From a virus: a stretch of 25,908 nt of DNA. The notes beneath the pieces are model-generated. The model ran no database searches. It was not told the DNA's origin and saw only the letters and a list, made by a program, of their open reading frames with translations. The position numbers and the translations under genes are program-made. This document shows, one piece after another, positions 5,989 through 11,720 of the stretch (position 1 is its first letter; every line of letters begins with the position of its first letter). The stretch lies in the IMG/VR virus record IMGVR_UViG_3300025326_000185, positions 1 to 25,908 of that record; one strand, 5' to 3'.

Positions 5989-6296
5989 GCGGCGGATCGT
6001 ATGGCTACGGGTATCGGTACCTCGCCGACCTAGCCGAGGAGGTCCAACGGCGGGCGCTAGGCAAGAAGAACTGGCAGACGCGCCTCGCGTTTGCTCGCCT
6101 CCTCTCTTTGTGTGCCCTGGCGGCGCATGCTCTGGAGTGGGTGGACTCTGGCGATTATGCCGCCGGTGACGAGGACGCCCCCATTCTGGCCGCCTTGGGA
6201 TCCCAGGCCGCCGATATCGCTTCCTCGGCAGACAAGATTCGTCGAGCCGCGGAGGCCCTGGTTCCGGAGTTGGCCGGCGAGGAGCCCCGTGGCTGA
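5985..6296 (+). CDS. Unknown small helical protein
   Basis: 103 aa from GTG 5985, which overlaps the previous stop (GTGA) and has GGGGG about ten bases upstream. It starts MSGGSYGYGYRYLADLAEEV and continues as mostly helix: NWQTRLAFARLLSLCALAAHALEWVDSG, then a long Ala-rich helix DIASSADKIRRAAEALVPEL. The central hydrophobic helix is interrupted by charges, so it is not a clear membrane span. The family is not recognised. It lies directly upstream of the SVxx repeat cassette, and its final codons carry that cassette's first ribosome site. Confidence 0.65.
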   Translation: MSGGSYGYGYRYLADLAEEVQRRALGKKNWQTRLAFARLLSLCALAAHALEWVDSGDYAAGDEDAPILAALGSQAADIASSADKIRRAAEALVPELAGEEPRG

Positions 6297-6414
6297 TCAA
6301 GGAATCCGATCCGTCTGGGGCTCCGTCTGGGACTCCGTCTGGGGCTCCGTCTCGGACTCCGTCTCAGCCCCCGTCTGGGACTCCGTCTCGGAGTCCGTCC
6401 GGGAGGCCCCATGA
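6289..6414 (+). CDS. SVxx tetrapeptide-repeat peptide, copy 1
   Basis: 41 aa from GTG 6289, with GAGGAG upstream and an overlap with the previous gene. After VADQGIR come eight tetrapeptides of the form [S/P]-V-[W/S/R]-[D/G/E/A], ending in AP-stop. Each tetrad is one 12-bp DNA unit. The stop lies in ATGA with the next copy. Function unknown. Repeats of this period leave several frames open on both strands, so coding status rests on the conserved start/stop junctions and the tetrad pattern. Confidence 0.45.
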   Translation: MADQGIRSVWGSVWDSVWGSVSDSVSAPVWDSVSESVREAP

Positions 6415-6775
6415 AGGCACCACTGGAGTCCGTCTGGGAGTCCGTCTCGGGCTCCGTCTGGGGTTCTATCTGGGATTCCTTCTCGGCCTCCGTCTCGGAC
6501 TCCGTCTCGGAGTCCGTCTCGGAGTCCGTCTGGGACTGCGTATGGGATTTCCCCTCTGACCAAATCCGGGATCTCGTCGCGGTCTCCGTAAAGGAGATTC
6601 CATGAAGGCACCACTGGTCTCCGTCCGGGCCTCCGTCTGGGCCTCCGTCCGGGACTCCGTCTGGGACCCCGTCTTGGCCTCCGTCCGGACCTCCGTCCGG
6701 ACCTCCGTCTGGGAGCCCGTCTCGGCCTCCGTCTGGGACTCCGTCTGGGTCTCCGTCTCGGACTCCGTCCGGGAG
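6310..6775 (+). repeat. 12-bp tandem repeat array (consensus TCCGTCTGGGAC)
   Basis: About 31 near-perfect 12-bp units in three blocks: 8 units (6310-6405), 10 units (6429-6548) and 13 units (6620-6775). The first six bases, TCCGTC, are nearly invariant. Variation is concentrated at positions 7, 8, 11 and 12. The blocks are separated by a conserved junction containing ATGAAGGCACCACTG. The array is unlike any other part of the window in composition and order. Confidence 0.95.
6411..6605 (+). CDS. SVxx tetrapeptide-repeat protein, copy 2
   Basis: 64 aa, starting MKAPLE at an ATGA overlap with copy 1. Ten tetrads follow (SVWE SVSG SVWG SIWD...). Then a degenerate part (FPSD QIRD LVAV SVKE) keeps the four-residue rhythm although its DNA has drifted from the 12-mer: mostly aliphatic at position 2, small or basic at 3, mostly acidic at 4. 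That suggests selection on the protein, and so real coding. It ends IP-stop, again in ATGA. A repeated valine every four residues would give a slowly twisting amphipathic helix or an extended strand; the structure is unknown. No known family is recognised. Confidence 0.5.
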   Translation: MKAPLESVWESVSGSVWGSIWDSFSASVSDSVSESVSESVWDCVWDFPSDQIRDLVAVSVKEIP

Positions 6776-6784
6776 ACCCCATGA
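6602..6784 (+). CDS. SVxx tetrapeptide-repeat protein, copy 3
   Basis: 60 aa, starting MKAPLV at an ATGA overlap with copy 2. Thirteen uninterrupted tetrads follow (SVRA SVWA SVRD SVWD PVLA SVRT ...), then TP-stop. More Arg appears here than in copy 2 (which is acidic/Ser-rich), so the two products would differ in charge. The stop overlaps a fourth ATGAAGGCACCACTG junction. Its order, spacing and ends match the other copies, so duplication of a whole cistron is likely. Function unknown. Confidence 0.5.
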   Translation: MKAPLVSVRASVWASVRDSVWDPVLASVRTSVRTSVWEPVSASVWDSVWVSVSDSVRETP

Positions 6785-6855
6785 AGGCACCACTGGTCTC
6801 GGGCATCACGCAGCGCACGGCGATCAAGCGGCAAGAAGAAGAAGGAGAAGCGACT
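6781..6855 (+). other. Truncated fourth copy of the repeat-cistron start
   Basis: ATG 6781 begins with the same 20 bases as copy 3 (MKAPLVS), then departs from the repeat and runs in frame (GITQRTAIKRQEEEGEAT) into the gene at 6856. It looks like a remnant of a further copy joined to the next gene. It might be translated as an N-terminal extension through the ATGA coupling. Confidence 0.5.
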
Positions 6856-7098
6856 ATGGCAAAGCAAATCTACACAGCGCGGATCGAGGTCGAACTCATG
6901 ATCATCGCGGAGTCTGCCGACGGGGCCAGAATGATTGCCGCACGATCTCTCAAAGAAGAAGCTTCGAACTTTAGCTGGGTGGACTTTGACACCGTTCTCT
7001 CGAACGGCAAGTTGGCTAAAGGCTGGGTTGTGAATGCACTGCCTTACGGCAAGAACGAAAACAAGACCGTCGGTGGGTGGATCGGAGGAGGAGAATGA
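6856..7098 (+). CDS. Small unknown protein (beta-alpha fold likely)
   Basis: 80 aa from ATG 6856, chosen because GAAGGAG lies eight bases upstream. A longer in-frame start at 6781 would add the repeat-cistron leader. KQIYTARIEVELMIIAE, then SADGARMIAARSLKEEA, is a strand-strand-helix pattern seen in several small phage proteins that read 'YxVxIxxxxxVxAxSxxEAxxxA'. A second strand pair follows, then a Gly-rich end. The exact family is not recognised. The stop overlaps the next ATG (ATGA). Confidence 0.6.
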   Translation: MAKQIYTARIEVELMIIAESADGARMIAARSLKEEASNFSWVDFDTVLSNGKLAKGWVVNALPYGKNENKTVGGWIGGGE

Positions 7099-7175
7099 TG
7101 GCTGATGTGATGCTCGTTCTTCGGTTCCTGTGGGCTCTCTGGGAGGACACGGGCCTCGAGGAGACGCCAGAATGA
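7095..7175 (+). CDS. 26-residue peptide linking two genes
   Basis: ATG 7095 has GGAGGAG just before it and overlaps the previous stop; the gene ends in an ATGA shared with the methyltransferase start. The product is MMADVMLVLRFLWALWEDTG and six more residues: a short hydrophobic amphipathic helix with an acidic tail. It may be a real micro-protein or mainly a translational bridge that keeps ribosomes moving into the methyltransferase gene. Confidence 0.35.
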   Translation: MMADVMLVLRFLWALWEDTGLEETPE

Positions 7176-7621
7176 ACAACGGGCGCAACCACCAATCGAC
7201 CCCGCAAGACCTGTTCGACTGGGCGCACGCTCGCTGGGGACCATTCACGCTCGATGCCTGCGCCTCGAGCTGGAACGCCAAGGTGCCCCACTACTACGGC
7301 GAGGAAGCGGACGGGTTGGCGTCGCCATGGGCAGGCCGGGTCTGGTGCAATCCGCCGTGGGATCGCGTTGATCCGTGGGCCGAGCGCGCCCTTCTGGCTG
7401 TACGCCAGCGAGAGGCGGAGCGTGTCGTGATGCTCGTCCCCGCCAGAGCGGGGCGCGGGTGGTGGCACAACATCATCCGTCCCCACGCCCTCGTGCTCCC
7501 TGTGGGTCGCGTCCAATTCGCCCCGCCACCAGGAGAGCCCGTGGGCTCAGGCGGATTCGAGGATGCGGTGTTCGCCGTGCTCGAGGGGTCGCCACCGGCA
7601 GGGCTCGGGAGGAAGAAGTGA
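7172..7621 (+). CDS. dam: Phage DNA N6-adenine methyltransferase (Dam-like)
   Basis: 149 aa, the usual size for the short phage Dam family. QSTPQDLFDWAHARWGPFTLDACAS is the family opening, with DACAS in the AdoMet-binding region. VWCNPPWDRVDPW holds the NPPW catalytic motif. VVMLVPARAGRGWWHNII and the Gly/Pro-rich C-terminus also fit. The enzyme would transfer a methyl group from AdoMet to adenine N6, protecting phage DNA or timing replication and packaging. The target site cannot be read from the protein; GATC is only the family's commonest assumption. ATG 7172 has GAGGAG eight bases upstream; an earlier in-frame ATG at 7130 adds an implausible leader. Confidence 0.85.
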   Translation: MNNGRNHQSTPQDLFDWAHARWGPFTLDACASSWNAKVPHYYGEEADGLASPWAGRVWCNPPWDRVDPWAERALLAVRQREAERVVMLVPARAGRGWWHNIIRPHALVLPVGRVQFAPPPGEPVGSGGFEDAVFAVLEGSPPAGLGRKK

Positions 7622-7857
7622 AGGAAGAACCAACCAACCACCGACTGATCGTGATCCTCGACAAAGACGAAACGCGCGCCGCCTTCGATGCGATGCTGGA
7701 GGACGCGAAACGGGATCGGGCTAGAATGACACGCCTCGGCGCGTCGAACAATATCGCCCGCATTGACGGCTGGATTGCAGGAGTCCTAGCCTGTCGGTCC
7801 GTGATCGCCCGCCTCGCCGCCCAAGACGAGGCCCTTCCCGAACCCGAACAAGAATAG
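7618..7857 (+). CDS. Small unknown charged protein
   Basis: 79 aa from GTG 7618, which overlaps the methyltransferase stop (GTGA), with AGGAAG just upstream. HRLIVILDKDETRAAFDAMLEDAKRD begins with a strand and continues into long charged helices (ARIDGWIAGVLACRSVIARLAAQDE), then an acidic Pro/Glu tail. The family is not recognised and there are no membrane or metal motifs. Its position between the methyltransferase and the helicase suggests a replication-related accessory, which is only context. Confidence 0.6.
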   Translation: MKEEPTNHRLIVILDKDETRAAFDAMLEDAKRDRARMTRLGASNNIARIDGWIAGVLACRSVIARLAAQDEALPEPEQE

Positions 7858-7866
7858 GAGCCAACC

Positions 7867-9120
7867 GTGACCGACCCGGCCGAGGCCGTGCTAGGCTCAA
7901 TCCTCCTGGATAACGCGGCGATCTACGCTGTGGCCGACATACTTTGCCCGGCTGATTTCGAGCTCGGGTCTGACGCGGAGCTGTTCAGCCGCATGGTGGC
8001 GCTCTCGTCGTCCGGACGCCCAATAGACCTAGTCACACTCGACGGCGCCGTAGACCCGGCGAGGTTCGCCCTGCTCCTGGACGCAGTCCCTACAGCCAAG
8101 CACGCGCCGCACTATGCGGCCCAGGTCCTGGCTGCCTCACAGAGGCGGAGACTTCGTGCTGTGGGCGAGGAAATGGCCGCATCGGCCGATGACGAGCGAC
8201 CGGTGGATCTCCTTATCGCCCAAGCCGAGGCCGCGGTCATGGGGGTTCGTCGGTTTTCCGTGTCCTCGGACTTCGTCTCCGCCGGAGAACAGGCGGCCAG
8301 GCTGTATTCGCTATATGAGGAGCGGGCCTCTGAGCCGGGAGCGATGCTTGGCCGACCAACCGGGATCAAGGGGCTAGACGACCTTCAAAGCGGCCTCAGT
8401 CAGACCGACCTGGTCGTGATCGCCGGACGTCCGGCCATGGGTAAGAGCGCGATTGCGCAACAGATCATTCTGAACCTGCTCCGCGCAGACCGCGGCGCCG
8501 TGGGAATCCTGTTCTCGCTGGAGATGTCCTCGGATCAGTGCGTCACCAGGGCGCAGGCGCAGATCTCGGGGCTGGACTCGAGGCGCATACAGACAGGGCG
8601 GCTCAATGACCGAGAATGGGGCGACCTGGCAGACGCCTGTCGAGACCTCGAGCGCATGCAGTTCTGGATCGATGGCTCCGGATATCAGTCAATGCAAACC
8701 ATCGGATCTCGGTGTCGCGCCATCAAAGGCCGTCTGGGGCGGCTCGATATCGTGGCCGTGGACTACCTGCAACTGATCGCCCAGGACTCGCGCGCCGGGA
8801 ACCGCGAGCAAGCCATCGCTCAGGCGTCTCGAGACGCCAAGCTACTGGCCAAAGAGCTCTCGGTGCCGGTGCTGTTGCTGTCCCAGCTTAATCGAGGCCT
8901 CGAATCCAGGGACGACAAAAGGCCGCGAATGAGCGACCTCCGCGAGTCCGGAGCCATCGAGCAGGACGCGGATGAAATCCTGTTCGTCTACCGAGACATC
9001 GTCTACAACGAAGGAGCAGACCCTAATGAAGCGGAAATCATCGTCGCGAAGAACAGGGACGGAGCCACAGGGAAGTGCTTTGTCCGATTCGAGGAGAAGT
9101 CCACGCGGTTCCACGACTAG
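7867..9120 (+). CDS. dnaB: Replicative DNA helicase, DnaB family
   Basis: 417 aa, near the ~450-470 aa of DnaB. The N-terminal domain (EAVLGSILLDNAAIYAVADIL) matches the DnaB primase-binding region but is somewhat short. The RecA-like domain starts about residue 160 (GRPTGIKGLDDLQSGLSQTDLVVIAG). It has Walker A GRPAMGKS (187-194), the catalytic SLEM motif (217-220), Walker B VAVDYLQLI (296-304), and the H3/H4 regions LLLSQLNRG and SDLRESGAIEQDADEI. All motor motifs are present. It would form the hexameric 5'-to-3' fork helicase. No helicase loader, primase or polymerase is seen in the window. The start is GTG 7867 with AGGAG about nine bases upstream. Confidence 0.95.
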   Translation: MTDPAEAVLGSILLDNAAIYAVADILCPADFELGSDAELFSRMVALSSSGRPIDLVTLDGAVDPARFALLLDAVPTAKHAPHYAAQVLAASQRRRLRAVGEEMAASADDERPVDLLIAQAEAAVMGVRRFSVSSDFVSAGEQAARLYSLYEERASEPGAMLGRPTGIKGLDDLQSGLSQTDLVVIAGRPAMGKSAIAQQIILNLLRADRGAVGILFSLEMSSDQCVTRAQAQISGLDSRRIQTGRLNDREWGDLADACRDLERMQFWIDGSGYQSMQTIGSRCRAIKGRLGRLDIVAVDYLQLIAQDSRAGNREQAIAQASRDAKLLAKELSVPVLLLSQLNRGLESRDDKRPRMSDLRESGAIEQDADEILFVYRDIVYNEGADPNEAEIIVAKNRDGATGKCFVRFEEKSTRFHD

Positions 9121-9127
9121 GCCGCCG

Positions 9128-9544
9128 GTGATCTATGTCGCCGGACCGTACTCGGCGCAGACCAAGGCGGGGGTCCTGGCCAACATCGATCGCGCCATGG
9201 CGGCCGGGGCAGAGCTTGTGTGCCGCGGGTTCGCCGTCATTGTCCCCCACTTCTGGGGGCTGTCTGGCGCCGTGGCCAATGTGGACTATGAGGGCTGGAT
9301 GTCGCGCGACTTCGCCATCCTCGAGAAATGCGACGGACTCTTCTGGTTGCCCGCCCTCCCCGCGACCGCAACAACCGCGCCTGAGCCGAGCCCGGGGACC
9401 GCTCGAGAGCTCGCCCTCGCCCGCTCGTTGGGAATCCCTGTGTTCCGCCATCTCGACAGCTTCTCGCACTACGATTGGAGCACAAGAGCCCCTGCCGGCG
9501 TCGTGTTGCGCCCGTTGCGGCGCAGCCGCAAAGCCCGCCTCTGA
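9128..9544 (+). CDS. DUF4406 / nucleoside deoxyribosyltransferase-like protein
   Basis: 138 aa. IYVAGPYSAQTKAGVLANID, then AMAAGAELVCRGFAVIVPHFWG, and CDGLFWLPALPA with a later REL and LGIPVF, are the pattern of the DUF4406/nucleoside 2-deoxyribosyltransferase-like superfamily. These act on nucleoside or nucleotide derivatives; activity here is not proven. I chose GTG 9128 because relatives begin right at the IYVAGP strand. ATG 9029, with GAAGGAG upstream, is an alternative that would overlap dnaB by 92 bases and add a basic leader. Its 3' end overlaps the terminase gene tail to tail by 76 bases. Confidence 0.7.
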   Translation: MIYVAGPYSAQTKAGVLANIDRAMAAGAELVCRGFAVIVPHFWGLSGAVANVDYEGWMSRDFAILEKCDGLFWLPALPATATTAPEPSPGTARELALARSLGIPVFRHLDSFSHYDWSTRAPAGVVLRPLRRSRKARL

Positions 9545-11430
9545 TCTCTGGCAATCTTCTTCTTCACTGCGGCCTGGAGCCACGGGTCAGCCCCGGCGTT
9601 CCTCGTTGCGGCCTCCGCGTCGGCTTTGTCCGACAGGTCGCGGAGCGCCATGATCGGGGCAGCCGCCTTGAAGTGAGCATAGACGGCCAGCGCGGTGGCG
9701 ATCACGTAGTCATCGGTCTCGCCAGACGGGTGCGTGAGTCGGCCGTTCTCGTTGACGAAGATCTCGTGTTGTCGTATCCCCTCGACCGTTCGCAGCGAAA
9801 GGCCGCGATCCTGGATCAGTTGCTGAGACATTGAGATGATCAACGCCTTCGTGTGCGCGTAGGTCTTGAATCCGGGTGTGAACCCGTCGTCCTCTGAATT
9901 GTCCACGCGCTCCTCATTTTTGCGGTGATACATCGGAGAGGTGTGGAGCTCAACCAGGCGCTGGCACGTCGAATTGCCCGGGTAGTTACCCTCGCAGCAC
10001 ACGTAGGCGTCTCCGTATGTCTTGTGCAGCCAATGGATGATGTCTCCGAAGTCCCGGGTGTGCGGCTTGCCGGCGAAGCGGGCGACCTCGATCAATCGCG
10101 TCCCGTCGGTGCGGTCGAAGACGATGGCGACAGAGAGATCCCCGTCTGATGCGTCTGTCTTGCCGGTGGCCACGTCGGCGCCGATGATGTACTTACGCTC
10201 CGGCTTCGGCTTCTCCCATATCACTGTCTGGGCCGCCGCCTCCCGGTTGGCGCGCGCAGGCATCTGGAGCACGTGCTTGCGGTCATCTACCACCAGATAC
10301 CCACACCACTCGGGCTTGGCCTTGTCGGCCTCCATGCGCATCGCCTTTAGGGCCCCCGGTGCGAAGATCGAGTTACCAGACCCGACGAACGCCTCCTGTG
10401 GCTCAGACGGGTACTCCTGGCGGAAGAAGTCCTCCGGAGACATCTTGCCCTGTTCAGAGCACTTCGTCTGGATGGTGTGGCGGCGCCAACGGAGCTGCTC
10501 CATCGACAGGCCGAATCGGCTCACGAGCTCGGTTTCGATGTCGTCAAGGTTCTGCTTCATCCACGCGGCTTCGTCCTCCGATACCGGCAACCGGTAGTGT
10601 GGATCTTGCCACCACGCCCAGAAGAACCTGAACTTGCCGTTCCAGTCTCCGGGCGTCCTTCCGGTCTCCTTCCAGCACTTGTAGACCTCCTCGAATGACA
10701 GCGAGCCCTGCACGGAGGCGTAGAAGGAGGCGTCGTGTCCGTTGGCGGTGGACTCCTCGAAGCAGTAATGATCGGGCATCATGGCGTTCTTCGCCGCGCT
10801 GATCGCGTCCGCGTTCGCGAAGTGGGCCACCTCCGACAGGTGGGTGAAGTCCAGGTCGTACCCGCGAGCCACGCCTTCGTCTTTGCCCACGGTGACGATC
10901 ATTCTGGAGTCCCACGCAGGCTCGTCCTCGGCGTCGCCCATGGCCCACTCCAGCCCATCCCCGCTCGATTTCTTCATCGGGACCTTGTGGAAGGCATATT
11001 CCTGGGGCCAGGCCAACACGAATCGCTGAGCGATCTTGCCGATGTTCTGCGCCCCGTCCTTCCTGTGGGCCATCAAGAGGGCGTTCGTGTGCGGGGAGAA
11101 TTCGCACAAGTGAAAAGCTAACGCCTCGATGTATGTGGACATTCCCTCCTTTCTGGGCTTCAGCACGACGACGTCCACCGGGAGGTGAGACACCTGCACA
11201 GTGGGGTCTTCCTTCGCCCTCGCCGAAGTGCGCTCGAGGTTGAACGCTTCGATCATTTCGACAAGCCGATGTAGGGACTCTTGGGCCGGGTTCAGGACGA
11301 GCGGGACCAGCTTGGTGGCGGCCGGATCCCTGGATCGCACCCGCAACACGTCGGCGAAGAACCGTCGACGGTCTCTACGCCATTCGTCGCGTTTGGCCTG
11401 GACCGACTGGATGCTCGCCTTGTCTGCCAT
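9469..11430 (-). CDS. terL: Terminase large subunit
   Basis: 653 aa. The ATPase half has a variant Walker A, KPRKEGMST (91-99), a Walker B, DLDFTHLSEVA (192-202, catalytic Glu200), and FEESTANG (224-231), a coupling motif. The nuclease half has GADVATG with Asp419, CCEGNYPGN with Glu480, and DDYVIATA with Asp573/574, the RNase H-like metal triad. The enzyme cuts concatemeric DNA and pumps it through the portal. Unusually it is on the strand opposite the other virion genes, between the replication block and the portal operon. No small terminase could be identified nearby. No strong ribosome site precedes ATG 11430. Confidence 0.93.
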   Translation of the reverse strand: MADKASIQSVQAKRDEWRRDRRRFFADVLRVRSRDPAATKLVPLVLNPAQESLHRLVEMIEAFNLERTSARAKEDPTVQVSHLPVDVVVLKPRKEGMSTYIEALAFHLCEFSPHTNALLMAHRKDGAQNIGKIAQRFVLAWPQEYAFHKVPMKKSSGDGLEWAMGDAEDEPAWDSRMIVTVGKDEGVARGYDLDFTHLSEVAHFANADAISAAKNAMMPDHYCFEESTANGHDASFYASVQGSLSFEEVYKCWKETGRTPGDWNGKFRFFWAWWQDPHYRLPVSEDEAAWMKQNLDDIETELVSRFGLSMEQLRWRRHTIQTKCSEQGKMSPEDFFRQEYPSEPQEAFVGSGNSIFAPGALKAMRMEADKAKPEWCGYLVVDDRKHVLQMPARANREAAAQTVIWEKPKPERKYIIGADVATGKTDASDGDLSVAIVFDRTDGTRLIEVARFAGKPHTRDFGDIIHWLHKTYGDAYVCCEGNYPGNSTCQRLVELHTSPMYHRKNEERVDNSEDDGFTPGFKTYAHTKALIISMSQQLIQDRGLSLRTVEGIRQHEIFVNENGRLTHPSGETDDYVIATALAVYAHFKAAAPIMALRDLSDKADAEAATRNAGADPWLQAAVKKKIARDQRRALRLRRNGRNTTPAGALVLQS

Positions 11431-11447
11431 TGGCTTGCCAGTATAGG
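11420..11447 (+). promoter_or_regulatory. Possible sigma70-like promoter before the portal operon
   Basis: TTGTCT (11420-11425), 16 bases, then TATAGG (11442-11447): a 4/6 match to each box. It sits in the divergent spacer at the terminase start and points at the membrane-protein/portal genes. TATAGG (11442-11447) and CCTATA (11454-11459) also form an inverted repeat, so this may be a hairpin or operator instead. Confidence 0.3.
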
Positions 11448-11471
11448 GGAAAGCCTATAGAGTTTTCCAGC

Positions 11472-11720
11472 ATGGCTTCACTCTTGGTCGTGGTGGTGAT
11501 CCTGGCTGTCTGCCTGCCCGTGACCGCCGCCGTGGTTTCTCATTACCACGTGCTTGCGATTGAGTCCTTCCACGCACACATCAAGGAGACGCAGATCGTC
11601 GGCGGAGAGCTGGCGGACGTCTACCGGTCGAAGGCGACGTGGCACATGCAAGAGGCCGAGAAGGAAACCGAGCGCCGGCATAGGCCCCGCGTGGTCGATC
11701 CTAGGCAGGTGATCTCGTGA
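11472..11720 (+). CDS. Small membrane-anchored protein
   Basis: 82 aa from ATG 11472. The N-terminus is a strong hydrophobic segment (LLVVVVILAVCLPVTAAVV), then a long charged helix (HIKETQIVGGELADVYRSKATWHMQEAEKETERR). This is the shape of a type-II single-span protein with a helical domain. It resembles the layout of i-spanins or phage membrane-associated accessory proteins, but no family match is claimed. It precedes the portal gene and overlaps it by GTGA, suggesting joint expression in late infection. An upstream TTG (11430) is possible but less likely. Confidence 0.55.
   Translation: MASLLVVVVILAVCLPVTAAVVSHYHVLAIESFHAHIKETQIVGGELADVYRSKATWHMQEAEKETERRHRPRVVDPRQVIS

Noticed and set aside
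6310-6775. Repeat array as a CRISPR array
   Set aside because: Units are 12 bp with no spacers, and no Cas gene is present.
6155-7281. Long minus-strand frames across the SVxx repeats
   Set aside because: A 12-bp repeat keeps every frame open. These frames read PDG- or QTE-type runs, lack ribosome sites and contradict the ATGA junctions.
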